Shown here: in pieces, positions 36,596 to 49,150 of the stretch
Numbering within the stretch: the first letter of the stretch is position 1
Layout: each line of letters begins with the position of its first letter
Assembly: GCF_001649575.2 (NCBI RefSeq)
Contig: NC_051431.1
Span: 16,486,767 to 16,550,766, forward strand
Reading direction: 5' to 3'
DNA from: Kryptolebias marmoratus
Lineage: Eukaryota; Chordata; Actinopteri; Cyprinodontiformes; Rivulidae
DNA: 64,000 nt
Translations under genes and position numbers: made by a program
The notes under the pieces: generated by a model
The model's input: only the letters and a program-made list of their open reading frames with translations
Databases searched by the model: none
What the model was told of the DNA's origin: nothing

Positions 36596-39329
36596 GTGTT
36601 AAAAATAATCCAGTGTGTGGAGGTAAAAGTGCAACGTTAATGCAACTAAAATAAAAATGACTTAAACTGCAATAGTTCAGAACTAGTTCTAGTCTGGTTT
36701 GTACACCAGTTCTTTGTAAAAACTAACAAACAAACAAAAAACACTTGCTCTGAAGAGTGCCAGAGTTAGTTTCACTCAACAGTCAGTAAGTTGGTAGTTT
36801 TCTCAGGTTTTAAGATTTTAGACTCTAAACTAGGGGTGTCCGAAGTGCACCCATTGGGCCATTTTCAGTCGTCAGAGTGACTTTGTGCGGCTCGTGACTG
36901 CAATTTAGTAATTGTAGTAATTTAGGTTTAACAGAAGAAAGGATTAAACAAACCTTTTTACTCCAATTTCATGGTACAAAGGGCCACACATTTTACCAAA
37001 AAGTAGACTTTCAGGTAATAATTAATAAAACTTGGTTAAATATAGCAGGAGTTTTCAAAGAAAGAAGATTGCTGTTGATTTAGTCCTCAGATGGAAACTG
37101 GATTCTATTAAGGCAGTATGTAGTGGGCTTAATTTACATACAATTTGATCACTTTTATTAGCCTCTCTTCAAACTTAACTTTCTATGAATCAGTTTTAGT
37201 GACTGCCAGCTACAGTATTTTAGTGCTTTGGCCATTCTTTTTGGCTATCCGTGGTCGTGTGAGTCTGGATATGTTCTTTTGAAATTCTCTCAGATGGGGT
37301 TCAAACTGCGAGCCAATGAAATTTTCATTTCAAGGGTCTCCAGGCCACACGAATGCTTTTCAGTGACTGTTTTTGAAGAAAAGTGACTCAAATTACATGT
37401 TTGTTTCCGACAATTGACTAAAGTGTACATTCCAAGCACAAGAAACCAACAGACAAACAAATCAAAGGAATTGATTTCTTTTTTTAACAAAAGGCAAATG
37501 TTTGTGAGGTTTTTTATGTTTTGGATTGACAACAATGTGGAACTCCTTTTCCAAAATTAGTATATGTTTGTACTTTCACTAAAATATTGTTTTAATTTAC
37601 TTTAGTTTGAGTTACTGTTTCATCAAGTCAGTTTAATCTTCCTCACATCACCTGTCCTGTCTGGACTGAAAATTTGCTCCACCTCAACAGTTCTTAAAGA
37701 TCAATGACATGAGGAGAAAGTAGGATCCTAAAGAAAACCAGAACAACAACTTTAAGGCACATCTTCTGGAAAAGTGTTTCATAAGACTTTGTGGGGCTTA
37801 AATTGCATGGGTCCACTGTTAACACACATCTTGACATCGCCTTTGAAAGACACTATGGAAGCAAGTATTTCTCATTTGTTAATTTAGTTTTTCAGACCTG
37901 TGGGCCTTTCAGACTCTGCTCATTAAAGGAGAGGCTGGCGCGCCTTCGTTGCTGATCAGCATCTAGTTTGTGGGTGCAGAGGTGGAACTGTTTTGTGTTT
38001 GATAGAGTGCTTACACGCTGGAACACAGCTCTAACAATGCCATTGTCACTCCGCTGATTCTGCGACATTGTCTTGCTGTTTGTAATTACACATCGATCAC
38101 ATTGAGCCACCGCTGTTCAATCTGCATGAATGACCAATAGGAAACAATGACGACTTAACAAAGATGTTTTTCTTGTGCTGATACTGAAGGACCACAGCCT
38201 GACAATAACTGGTGTCTTTATAAACCCTTCAGCAACATGCAAAGCACATGTATCAACCAGTAAACAGGCTTACTTTTATTTATATATTACATATTATTAT
38301 ATATGTTTACTTTATACTCTGTATGTCCTCCTGTAGCACTAGAGGAATGACTTGACTCCACCATTATTTCCTCTCTCTCAAAATAGCAGTGGTTCAAATC
38401 TCTTCTTAGTGTTTTGGATCAATCTCTTAATCAATCACCATATTTTATGTTCCTTTTTTTTGTTTTCTCTTGACAGCTACATGTTTGTCTCTATAAAAAA
38501 AATGGTTCCTTTTAAAAAAAACAAACATTTGTGCACCAAACTTGATTGGGTTTAAGCAGCAGCAGTGCTCGGCTCAGGCTGCAGGAAAAGAGCTCAGTTT
38601 CAAAGATCCGAATGTTTCACTCAAAGCGTCACACGGCAGCAGAAGAGCGACACCGAACTCATCTCGACGAGAAGTGTTGAGAAGCAAACCAATCGAGAGC
38701 TGTCACTGTCATCCCCGAAAGACGAGTGCTTTTTAAATGGCCTGTCTGTCTGTAAGCAAACTACCTCGTGAGCAACTGAATGGATCAAAAGCGAATGGCA
38801 AACCCCTCACTGCTTAAAAAAGTAGCCCTACCTTGTTGCCACAGGTTACCTTCACTCCTCTGGAATCACTGAGCTGGCATGAAACTGACGGGATCTGAGT
38901 CACCATACATTGAAGTGCATGATGATTACATACATTATAATTAATTAGAGGTGTAATCACGTTTGATGTGTGTAACTTTTGCTGTTAAATAAAATGATTA
39001 AATGCCAGCAGTTCCATCTTGCAGCAGTTTCTTTTGGCACTGATCCAGATTATGTCAAGCTTTAAGTTTTGACTGATGACCATGATTAGTGATCGCTTTA
39101 ATGCGCCACTTATAAACAGACTGTCTGAGATGGATTACAGGATACAGATGTCTACATACCAGATGCCTGCTACAGATTAGACTTTGAGACATTCGGCCTT
39201 TAAAAAGTAAACTTTGGAGGTTTTATCTCCTGCACTCGGATGGAACGTAATCCCTCATCTGTTCATATGCTTTTAAATATGGTATCTGAGGTTAAATCAG
39301 ACTTCAATAAAAACACCTGTCATTATCAC
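36596..39329. other. Intergenic, grm5 to tyr
   Basis: A possible second MITE type near 36832-36990 (aggggtgtccgaagtg ... gggccacacatttta). The rest is AT-rich, with no gene. Confidence 0.4.
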
Positions 39330-39612
39330 CTGCTGCCATCAAAAGAGGGTGATCATCTATCCGTTCGTGTGTCTGTCTGTTTGCAAAATATCTCATGAGC
39401 CACACGATGAAACCACTTAATAAAATTCTCAGTATTAAGTCACTGGATGTAAATCTACAACTGATTAAGATTTAGTGTCAACCCAATCCAACATACTGCA
39501 GCTGCCACAAACAAAGCTACATCTCAGTCAGCTTTACAGACACTGAGCACAAATTAGGTGTTGTAGTAGCTGAGAGTCATCGCCAACAAAAACTTTGAGG
39601 GGGATCTAGTGG
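39330..39612. repeat. Unnamed modular repeat, copy 3
   Basis: Module B in the orientation of copy 2: aaaatatctcatgagccaca ... ctacaactgattaagattta ... ttttacag-like segment ... gtagtagctgagagtcatcg. Confidence 0.6.
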
Positions 39613-41129
39613 GAAACTCCACAAGGCATTTAAATTTATGAGGGAAAAAAGAATGTTTTTAAACTTCAACTTAACCCTTAATCAGAAATTACTTCATGGA
39701 AAAATGCTGGCGACATTAAAGCATGGCTTCATATTTTGTGTAATCAAGCATAAGACAGATACAATCTTTTTTTTTTTTTTCAAAATGCCAGAGAATAGGA
39801 TCAACAATTATGAGAGAGAGTGGAAACAAAATACTCGTGCTGAGCCTGAGGCACCAACCAGAGCCTCTGAAAGGATGCCACGGTTTGGGGCGGTCCATTG
39901 CTGCACCCTCATTGGTGACCATTGGTTTGTCACTCTTAGCCTGCGCTGTCCTGGGGTGGTTAGGGAAAATGGAGAGAATTCAAATGTGTGTGTCTTATGG
40001 GTGTATGATGGAAACAGCCAATCAGCTTGTATGGAGTTCACCCGTGCAACTGGTCTGTGTGGTGAGGCAAGGTTTGTTGACACCGTAAAGTTTCAGCCTT
40101 GTTAGGTCACCTGAGACACTGTTTCCTGTGTGTATATATGTGTTTCATGTGCTGTTGGATGCAATTTCAGATTGTGTTGTAGGGCTGAGTAGTCCTGGAA
40201 ACAGTCTGTCACCGCCCAAAGCTTCTTACTACTTTGTCAAAAAGGTGCTGGCCAACTTTGTCTCACGCTTCGACCCACTCATTAGAGAGATTCTTTATGT
40301 TGCCTCCTCACTGTCTACAGATTTCACTCTGTTAGAACAGTATACGGTTGCTGGACCCTGTGGGTGTGGTCCAGCCAGATCCTGAGGACATGAAATCTCT
40401 GACGGTGGCTGGCGTGAATCCATGTTGGCCTTTCAGCCTCTTTCCCTGCAGTGTACGCCTGTCAGTAGGACCTGGAACCGGTAGGACCTGGAATCGATGA
40501 TGCCTTCACCAGAGTCGTTCACACAGCAGGATCACCTGGTTCCTGGTTGCAGGCTGAGCTCAGGTCAGCTCAGGAGAGCAGCCCTTACCAACGGGTATCG
40601 GCTGCTAGTATACATGCAAAGGTCAACAAAAGTCAGCATAAGCAAAGCACATTAGTTTCTCAACAGACATCCCTCCTTTTTTGACAAATGACTTGCCTCT
40701 GTGTCAATTAAGCGCAAGTGCAGGAAGAAATGGGGAAGCAAAAGGAGTCGGGGGGTGATTGATTGAGAAAGACCCTGCTTATCATTCAAGGCCTGTTTCA
40801 GGTGATAAAACAAGGTGCAGCCAGCAGCTGATCATTTTTCTTTGCGTGTCAGGGGTGAAAAGAAACACAGGGCAGGGAGGTTAGGTGAGGAAAGGAATGG
40901 AGAGGTGGAGCAAGCCATATGCCAGAATCAGTTAGTGGAAGAACCAGCCGGGAGATTAGTTAATCTAGAAGCAAAGGTCCTTAAAATCCCCTAAAACAAA
41001 GCTAAATCAAAACATCTGCCAAGAAATCTAGCTTGGGAGTAAAGCAAAACAACAAATATTTGTCTGGAAAACTCAATCAGCCTCTGTTTAATAAAGAATT
41101 TAACTTATATATTATATTAAATGTTATAT
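39613..41129. other. Intergenic with a degenerate, possibly retroelement-derived stretch
   Basis: From about 39780 to 40640 composition is less AT-rich and several moderately long frames overlap (for example 39638-40105, 155 codons, and 40128-40385, 85 codons). A short duplication, gtaggacctggaaccg / gtaggacctggaatcg, lies at 40466-40500. No conserved motif was recognised, so I make no gene call. Confidence 0.3.
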
Positions 41130-41324
41130 TTTACCTTAACACTCATGAACCACTGGAGTAAAAAGGATCATTGGATGAACATCTACAGCTGATTAACTTT
41201 TAGAGTCAACCTGATTCAAGATGGCTAACACAAAAATGGCTATAAATCACTCAGTTATTACAGATATCGAGGTAAGGTTTGGTGCAGCAGTAGCTGAGGG
41301 TCATCTCCAGCACATTCTCTAACA
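41130..41324. repeat. Unnamed modular repeat, copy 4 (split by a hAT MITE)
   Basis: Module B (catgaaccactggagtaaaa ... acagctgattaacttttaga ... aagatggctaacacaaaaat ... cagcagtagctgagggtcat) interrupted at 41325 by a MITE and resuming at 41642 (caccacacaagatctttgtt). The repeat is therefore older than the insertion. Confidence 0.6.
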
Positions 41325-41641
41325 CAGCGGTTCCCAAACCTTTCTGCCTCTGAGCCACAAAATAAGAGCATCAGAGGTTTGTGACCCAAAATACTCCCAC
41401 TTACATCAAACTAATTCTGTTTATTAAAGAAGAACATCATGACAACCCCACAACCTTAACTACTATGATAAAAGTTTTATTAATCATTATTGTTGCATCT
41501 ACTCTTTGCTGTAATTGTGGTGTAAATGTGCCATTAGCCATCAATTTATATTTAGTTTAATTTCTGGAGATCATTTGGGGACCCTCACTTCACATTTCAT
41601 GACCCACAATGGGGTCCCGACCCCAACTTTGGGAACCGCTG
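41325..41641. mobile_element. hAT MITE with perfect 8-bp target duplication
   Basis: 317 bp with ends CAGCGGTTCCCAAACC and TTTGGGAACCGCTG, matching the widespread vertebrate hAT terminal repeat. Both flanks read ctctaaca (41317-41324 and 41642-41649), a perfect duplication, so insertion is probably fairly recent. There is no transposase. Confidence 0.92.
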
Positions 41642-43579
41642 CTCTAACACACCACACAAGATCTTTGTTTAAAACTTTGGCAACACAAAGTCCTAAACTA
41701 GGAATGATTGCTTTATTACATACAAGGTTTTGAAAATGTGTTCATATCAAAGGGTCTTTCATTGTTTTTTGCATGCAGGTTTTTAGGATTTTTTTGTTTG
41801 TTTGTTTGTTCCTCACATTGACATCCACCGCTCATTAAAAAAGTAATAATAATAATAACAGAAGTGATTTTTTTTTGTCTCATCTTGTCCTGTCATTGAT
41901 CCCCAAAAAGAGCTGCAATGTCCTGCGATCAGATTCCCACAGCAACCCCTCACCATTGTGGCAAAATGGAAAATCAACAATACACACAGACACATTCACA
42001 GCCTGAACGCTTGTCTACACATCAGCCACTTTGAAATTTGACTGATGCAAATTTGGATCAATAATTAAATCAAAACTGATCAAACTGAGTCTAATCACTT
42101 TCATGGGATGGGGTGACGCTTGTCAGATGATAGAGAAATGAACTGAATGACGGGTCTGATGGAAATCATCCCATTACCGCGGGATACAAGCATAATGTGA
42201 CACACTGACGCTGTTAGGCAGTTTGTGGGCTGCAAGGGGGAACAGAAAACAACCCGACAGGTCCTCCTGGTTGGAGAAAAATGAGAATAAAGTAACACAA
42301 TACCTGCTGCAAGGTTTAAAAAGGTAAAACAGTACACGTGTGTGTTTGCACAGCCGGCGATCAGTGTGTGCTTGGCAGGCGTGTAACGTCTATAGGGTAA
42401 AATTTTCTTTTTGCCACACTCCTCCGCAAACCACAACAACAAGAGAGTCCGTGTCACAGTCAGCAAATCAATTATTCAATGGCATTTCAAACTATCAGTG
42501 GATACCCATGGTTGCCATAGACACGTACTGTAGCTGATTTACAGATTTGTCACTTTTCTGTGATATTTTCCCTCTAAGTAGGACAAATAGAGAAAAATAA
42601 ATACATCATATTAATGCCAACGGTGAAATGAGGACGTCATGTATAAAAGATTCCCTCTCGTTTAATGTGATTCCTGCTTGAGTGACCGGACAAAAATTGG
42701 ATTTTAATGATGCCTATTAGTTTTAGAGGAACCGGACAAGTTTATGATGATGTGGGAAACATTAACACGGTGATATTTTTTATTCCTAATTGGTAAAACC
42801 ATGACACCAAGAATAACAATGTTAACACAAGATGAATCTGTTTGTTTACTAGGAGCTTACGCAACAGAGCCTAAAATAAGTTCACTTGAGGATGGAAAAG
42901 AAAAATACAAAGTTTCCCCCTTATCATCAAGGCTTTAATTATAAAATGGTTGCCAAGAAATGACATAAATCTCCACCAGAGCCACCTGGAACAAATGTAG
43001 GTCCGTTAATGTTCAGGTCCTTGCCAGAGGAACGCAAACTTTTTAAAGAGTTTAAGAGACTTTGTCCTCAAATGCAAATCAGGCTGCTTTGGAGCCGGGC
43101 TGCATACAAACACAAAGCGGCTCCGGTGTGGATGTAAACTGTCAGCACAGGTTGACAGGCTGTCACGATGTCTCTGACTACCTGAACGCTCTGATAACAG
43201 GCAGGCGCAGCGCACGGACCCAGGAGGCTGCAGCTCTGCATTACTTTAAGCCTGTAGAAACAAAATAATAAAACGTGTGGAATCCTTGGGAAAAGTAGGC
43301 CACGCGTACAGTGAGAGGCACCCGTCTATCTGTTTTTCAGGCTCAACTATTTCAATTTTTATTCACGATGACCCAGTGGTTTGCTCAATTATGTGGTTAT
43401 TTGGCTCGCAGAAAGAGCGAAAAATACCCACTCTGACTCCACGGGGAAAATGTTACGGTTTGTCACTAAAGAGACTGAGTTTTAGTGGGCTGTGAAGGTA
43501 TTCCCTTTTATGTTCTCACTGTAAGCTGCACGGAGCTGAGCTTCGTGGAAGAGCGGCCTTTTTTAAAAGAAATTCAAGG
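41642..43579. other. Intergenic, grm5 to tyr
   Basis: Tail of modular repeat copy 4, a GTTT run near 41795, then AT-rich DNA with no gene. Confidence 0.5.
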
Positions 43580-44260
43580 CCTTGCGTTACTTGAAGGAAT
43601 GCATGAGAATGCCTGCCTGCCACCTTTCATGTCAGTGTGTCAAACTAGGATCCTTTTATTTTCAGATATGACAAAGGCTCAGCAGTTTTGGTCAAACCTT
43701 GAAAATAACGTCACACGTGATCTCGTGCGATATCACAAAATCCCATCAGAGTATGTGTTGTGAGTGACTCTCATGTACCACAACCACACCAAACTTTAGG
43801 TCAGTACCTGTTAAAGTGACTAAGTTACAGCCATGTTTGCACTTTGATTTGCTGTGGTGGCCATCTTGACTTGGACTGACTCCAAAACTTGAGTAGTCAT
43901 AGAGGTATAGCCAATAAGCATGTCCTGAAAGTTTCATTAGAATTTGCAGTTCGTGTGATATTTTGCTAACAGACAAACGGGGCTGACTGGAACTGTTCAA
44001 AATCACACACAATCAGTAGTGCTTGCAGAATGTAAGGGAACATGACTCTTCGCTACAACCGTGCTGAATTGTAGCTCAAAAGTTGTGAAATTGGCTGAAT
44101 TATAGCCATTTTTTTTCTTTTAAGGACAGCTGGCTGTGGCAGCCATCTTGAACTGAATTGACTCTAAAAGTTAATGAATCATAACTGTTCATCCAATGAT
44201 TATTTCCCATAAGTTTCATTTAATTTCATGCAGTGGTTCATGAGATATAATTAAAAAGTA
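43580..44260. repeat. Unnamed modular repeat, copy 5 (module A and two module B)
   Basis: Module A (ttgaaggaatgcatgagaat ... ccacctttcatgtcag) followed by two module B units (ggtggccatcttgacttgga and ggcagccatcttgaactgaa), same order and orientation as copy 1. Confidence 0.65.
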
Positions 44261-44530
44261 CAACCCCTCCCCACAAGAAAAATTCATTTTATAAGAGAAC
44301 TTTAATTAAAAATAAATAAACCATGTCATACTTTGGAAATGACTTTCCTATTAATAATACTTTCAACCAATCTGGTTGAGCTTCATTATTAGAATCACTC
44401 ACTTTCTACATGCAGGTGAAGAACAGAGGTGAGGAGGTGTTGACCTTTAACCCCTGCTGTGACTTAAAGCGCACACAATTACAAAAACAAACATCAGCAC
44501 GTTAGCTGAAGTCATAGCAAAGTCCTTTAA
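44261..44530. other. Intergenic spacer before the solo LTR
   Basis: AT-rich; no gene. Confidence 0.5.
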
Positions 44531-44534
44531 GTGC

Positions 44535-44848
44535 TGTGACGATCCCCTCCTGTCCAGCAGGGGTCGACAGTCCAATATGTGGTGTTCTCTTTGTCTCTTT
44601 CCAGGAAGCAGGTAGATGGGCTGCTAATTGAACGCACCGGATGGCTGTTAAATACTGACATCTAGTCAGTCACCGGGCGGCTGGTTGGGCCTCCGGATCA
44701 GATCGGAGTGAGCAGCACTGGTCCAGACTTCTCTCTGACTGGCTGTGCAGTTCTCCCAGAGGTTGTGGGACTAAATAAAATTATTGTTTTGGATAGATCG
44801 GCTCGTCTGTCTCCTATATTTGTCTTCGCCTCTGAACGGGGCGTGACA
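44535..44848 (+). mobile_element. Solo LTR with 4-bp target duplication
   Basis: 314 bp starting TGTGACG and ending CGTGACA, so it has the TG...CA termini with a short inverted repeat. GTGC flanks it on both sides (44531-44534 and 44849-44852). An AATAAA at 44774-44779 gives the plus-strand orientation. This is what remains after recombination between the two LTRs of an LTR retrotransposon; the superfamily is not determined. No coding sequence remains. Confidence 0.82.
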
Positions 44849-44852
44849 GTGC

Positions 44853-45439
44853 CTATTCAGTGGAAACGCCAATTATAAAAATATGAAGAAGCTAGTGTAA
44901 AAATACTATACCTCAAGTACATATTATAAATATTTGCACAAAAATACAGCCAAAGTATTAATGTTAAAGTACTGCTTTGGTCTCTTTAATTAAAATGGCC
45001 TATTAAAGAGCATCATTAGAAGTTTAAATAAATTAAAAAGGGCAAAAAGTCTCCATTTGTTGAAACTTTAAATTAGCTCGTTAACAAGTCGCACGGTGAT
45101 TCTACCAAGAAACCAAGACGGCTGGAAACTGCTCGATTGCTCTCTAACATTAAATTGCATTTTAAACACTCACCGTGTCATCCTTTGTGCATCTTCTGCT
45201 TAACCAAAGCTCTGATATGAAAGTTGGGCAGTTGAAATAACATTTTCCTATGAAATGCTGATTAGAATGACACAAATCTGATAGCTTCAAGAAAATAAGG
45301 TGTTTAAAAACTGTTAGAAAGTGTTTGAATTTTGGACAGATGTGCAGATTAGCTGTTCTCAGCACACTGAATAAACCACAGTCATGATAACAAACCTTTT
45401 TTATGACCCAAAAACGAAGGCAGCGTGATAGTGTGTAGT
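44853..45439. other. Intergenic, grm5 to tyr
   Basis: AT-rich; a 96-codon minus-strand frame (45162-45452) has no recognisable motif. Confidence 0.5.
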
Positions 45440-45760
45440 CTACTGTTAGCAAAATATCTCATGACACACTGAACAGCTTTCAGTGAAACTTTAAGAAAGT
45501 AATCAATAGATGATTAACATTTGTCAAACCTATTCAAGATGTTTAGTGGTATAACTCAGTTTTACAGATACTGAGCTCAAATTTGAAGTGGTAGTAGCTG
45601 AGAGTCATTCACAATGCATACACATAAAGTTTTTGTTTGTTTGTTTTTAAAGGTTTGGTCAAAATGACTACAGCTTCATCATTTCTCAACATAAAAAGCA
45701 TCTAAAATGCTGACAGGAAAGGCGGCAGGCGATATGCATTCCTTCAAGAAATTCCAGATC
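45440..45760. repeat. Unnamed modular repeat, copy 6 (inverted)
   Basis: Module B then A in the orientation of copy 2: aaaatatctcatgacacact ... gtagtagctgagagtcattc ... tcatttctcaacataaaaag ... gatatgcattccttcaag. Confidence 0.65.
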
Positions 45761-46009
45761 TTTAATTTTCGTTCAATAAATCTATAATAGGGTTTGTTTA
45801 AAATTTGGCAGATTTATGACTTTCAGTCAAAACAGACGAGGTGTTGGTTCACATCTTGTTTTTACCCTGTCAGATTTCACCAATGATCAACTATCTCCAC
45901 GAGTTATTTGGATGGGTTTAATGTGCAGAAGGTTTTTAAAGTAAAAAACAACAACAACACAAACAACTGGAAGGAAAACCTTTAGCTAGTCAGGTCTCCT
46001 CTCTCACCT
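45761..46009. other. Intergenic spacer
   Basis: AT-rich; nothing recognised. Confidence 0.5.
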
Positions 46010-46400
46010 GGAGGAGAGAACAGCGCAGAGGCGAGCAGCAGCAGCAGGGCAGACGGGCTCACACTGCCCCCTGATGGCTGTTTGGGGAATGAAAACCCTT
46101 CGGATTTGCGCCTCCGTGGTCACGTGGTGGACTGACTCGCTGTGACTTCACATCCTCATGGGAGGTGAAATTCCTCCTAAGTTCAAAGAATGTGTGTGTG
46201 CATGTGTGTGTGTGTGCGTGTGAGGCCCGAGGGCGGGTTTATCCTGTGACGGTCATTCCCGCGCGCTCCGCTGCCTCCCTGCAGCCCGATAAGCCGCATC
46301 CCGTGCCCGGCTGCGGCGGCATGTGACCGGCTTGTGATCCCGGAGCCTGAAAAGGCTCCCTCCGTCTGCTCATTGGTCACGTACCACATGGAGGAAAAGA
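46010..46400. promoter_or_regulatory. GC-rich block with E-box cluster upstream of tyr
   Basis: A compact GC- and CpG-rich island in AT-rich DNA, about 3.4-3.7 kb before the tyr ATG. E-boxes seen: GGTCACGTGG at 46119-46128, CATGTGAC at 46320-46327 and a GGTCACGTACC motif at about 46374-46384. CACGTG and CATGTG in this context are bound by MITF/TFE-type factors, which drive tyrosinase. It also has a TG repeat at 46193-46222. An unrelated CpG-island promoter is possible. Confidence 0.35.
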
Positions 46401-46878
46401 TGGAGGCTCACTCTAATAACAATGATAGATAAGTTTATTTTCATATGTGTCATGCAACCTTAACAGGTGCTCAGCCCACACGGGCTTACAACACACAAAG
46501 CACATACACACAGGTGGACAGACATAAATATCCATTAAACAAAAAGTGTCCTCTTTCTAAGGAGCCAAGCCATAGAAATAAACTGAACTAACTGAAACAA
46601 AATACTTAAATAAATAACATATTTTATCTTCAACATTTAAATAAAGAAAATCTGGATAGACATCAAGAACTTTATCAAAATAAATCATTTCTCAAAATCA
46701 AATATAAAGGACAGTAAAACAAGAAATGTACTTCACTCTTCGTACATCTTCGTTCATCCTCTGGGACTGAGCGAAAACGTCCAGTCTCCACAGCCAAAAG
46801 GCAACGTACCAGATCTAAACTGGGCACACATGGATCTTTGTTGTTTAGACAAATTCCAGTATGCATATGGCTCAAGAC
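46401..46878. other. Intergenic spacer
   Basis: AT-rich, no gene. Confidence 0.5.
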
Positions 46879-47026
46879 CAGGGGTCTCTAATCCTGGTCC
46901 TCGAGGGCCACCATCCTGTACGTTTTACTTGTTTCTCTGCTCCAACACACCTGATTTAAATCAATGGGTGATTAACAGGCTTCTTCAGAACGTGAAGAGG
47001 TGATTTAACCACTGAATCAGGTGTGT
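46879..47026. mobile_element. hAT-type MITE, 3'-truncated
   Basis: Left end CAGGGGTCTCTAATCC and body identical in layout to the 214-bp elements up to ctgaatcaggtgtgt, then abrupt loss where modular repeat copy 7 begins. Confidence 0.7.
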
Positions 47027-47029
47027 CAA

Positions 47030-47655
47030 CATGCTTTAAAATCATGCATTCGTTGAAGGAAGAGTACCCCAGAGTTTAAGACTGAGATCATCCTATGATG
47101 AAGGGACCGAGTCACAGTTGTCAAATTTTGTCAGCGACATTATTCCTGATCTCATGTGATGTCACACTGTTACCACACCAAATTTTAGCTAATCTTTGCG
47201 TAAAATTGACTGAGCAAAAGCCATTTATGTGGTGGCTGAGGTCGCAACCGCCGCAAATTGGACCGACGTCAGCGGTTCCTGAGCTGCAGCTGTACATCCA
47301 AAAAATACTGTCTGAGAGTTTTCTTAAAGTCTGTCCAGTGGTTCGTTGCATATTTTGCTAACAAACAGGCTTGACACCATCAGTTAATGCAAAGGTTTTA
47401 GGCTTAAGTATTGTGCAATGATTCTCGGCTACTACCACATAAATCTTGCTCAATGGCTGTGAAGCTGATTAAATTATAGCCATTTTTGTGTTTTCTAAGG
47501 TCAGTTGGTTGTGGTGGCCATCTTTAATTGGGTTGATTCCAAACATTAATCAGTTGTAGACGTACATCCAGTGACTGTCTGCAAGTTTCATTGATATTTG
47601 TGCAGTGAATTTTGAGATATTAGCCTATTTATATTATTATTATTATTATTATTAT
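47030..47655. repeat. Unnamed modular repeat, copy 7, ending in (ATT)n
   Basis: Module A remnant (catgcattcgttgaaggaag ... gatcatcctatgatgaaggg), then two module B units (gtggtggctgaggtcg, ggtggccatctttaattggg), ending in an ATT microsatellite at 47632-47654. Confidence 0.65.
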
Positions 47656-48587
47656 ATGTCTTCATCTCATGTCTACTTTCTATTTGCAGAATAAATAAAG
47701 TGCATTTCTTTTTTCTTCAAGAACAAGAAGTCTCAGTTTTTCTCTCTCTCTGTGAAACTCTGATGTCATTAATATTTTGTTCAATGCTTTCTCTCCTTTT
47801 TGAAATTCCTCCTGTCACAGAAACTCTGCAGGAGAACAAGGATCGAGTGGGAAACTGAGTGAAGCTGAGTTAAAAGGAAGTCGATTTACAAAAAAAAGAC
47901 CCAGAAAATTAAAACAACTGAAATGTCACAAGAACTTTTCGGCTCTTGTGCTTTTCATTTTTGTTACTTAATCACTGCTAAAGCCTGACTGTTTGTTTGG
48001 GGTTTTTTTGTTTGTTTTTTTCAAATGTGAGTGTGGGGATATTTCTTTTCCTTTAATTTAATCTTCTGAAAGCTGAAAACATCTGAAAGAAACTTCTGCA
48101 GATGTTTCCAGCAACACTAACTGCATCCAAACAAAGGCTTTAATATTTTACATAAAGCCATATTTAAACAAAAAAAGCCCATGATATTAAAAAAAAAAAA
48201 AATCAATATCACGGTTTGTTCTTCAAACTTTCTAGCTCTTGCATGTTTTGACAGCACATGGTAGAACAAGAACCTAATGAAAACTTTTAAAAGAAAATTG
48301 TTTTTTGTGCCTTTCTTGGATTTATGAATGCTTTTTTTTAAAAGCCGTACCAGCGATAATTAAACTACGGTATTTATTCACCCAAAAAGACATCACTATC
48401 ATTTGAATTTTTTCACATCTTGTTCTTTTGGCACAGGGACTTTGTTGCTTATTTACAATACTTAGTGTAAAGAGCAAATGTAAAATAGACTTTAGAGATG
48501 CTAAATATGGTCAAAAATAATATATGAGTTACACAATAGTGTGGTTCAACTTATGCAACCCGTCATTGACTCTACAACCACTGATCC
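47656..48587. other. Intergenic, upstream of tyr
   Basis: AT-rich DNA with T- and A-runs; no gene. Confidence 0.5.
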
Positions 48588-48960
48588 TTAAAGAATAGTT
48601 CACAGGGTTTTTTTCAAATGGGGTTTTGGGGAAAGGTTAGGAATGAATAATATCTTACCTGTCGTAGACAGCATTTTGAGTGACCTCCGTTTAAAGAAAC
48701 AGAGTTTAATTCTCATGAGTTGACAGCTAGTCTGAGCAGGACAAAGACCAAAGTGGGTTTTCTTAAAATGTCTCCAATGTCGAAAGGTTTGGAGCAGTTC
48801 AGGTGAGCACCAGTTTCTAAACCATCACATCACCATTAATTTTTCATTACGCAGTTACTTACACAAAAAATCTGTGGTTATTTACACGTGCAAATAGTGG
48901 CAGAATGAATTTGCTGCAGTTTGGTGCAACATACTGCCAGGACTAATCATAAGTACTGAA
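48588..48960. mobile_element. TTAAAG..ATAGTTC-type MITE copy
   Basis: Left end TTAAAGAATAGTTCAC, followed by aataatatcttacctgtcgt, gacctccgtttaaagaaaca and gacaaagaccaaagtggg, as in the copies at 14785 and 51815. The right end was not located with certainty. Confidence 0.5.
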
Positions 48961-49150
48961 TGAATCACAGACCACAGCCATCCCATAATAACCTGCAGAC
49001 ATGTGGCAACCCCCCCAAATTTGAATAAAATGGTGTTTAATGTCAGTTTTCCAGCCTTGTATCCTCTCCTAATTTCTTCCTCTCACTTTTTCTTTCAAGA
49101 TAATATATTTGATCACGCATGAATTCCTGCCCAGACCTTTGGTGGTGTTT

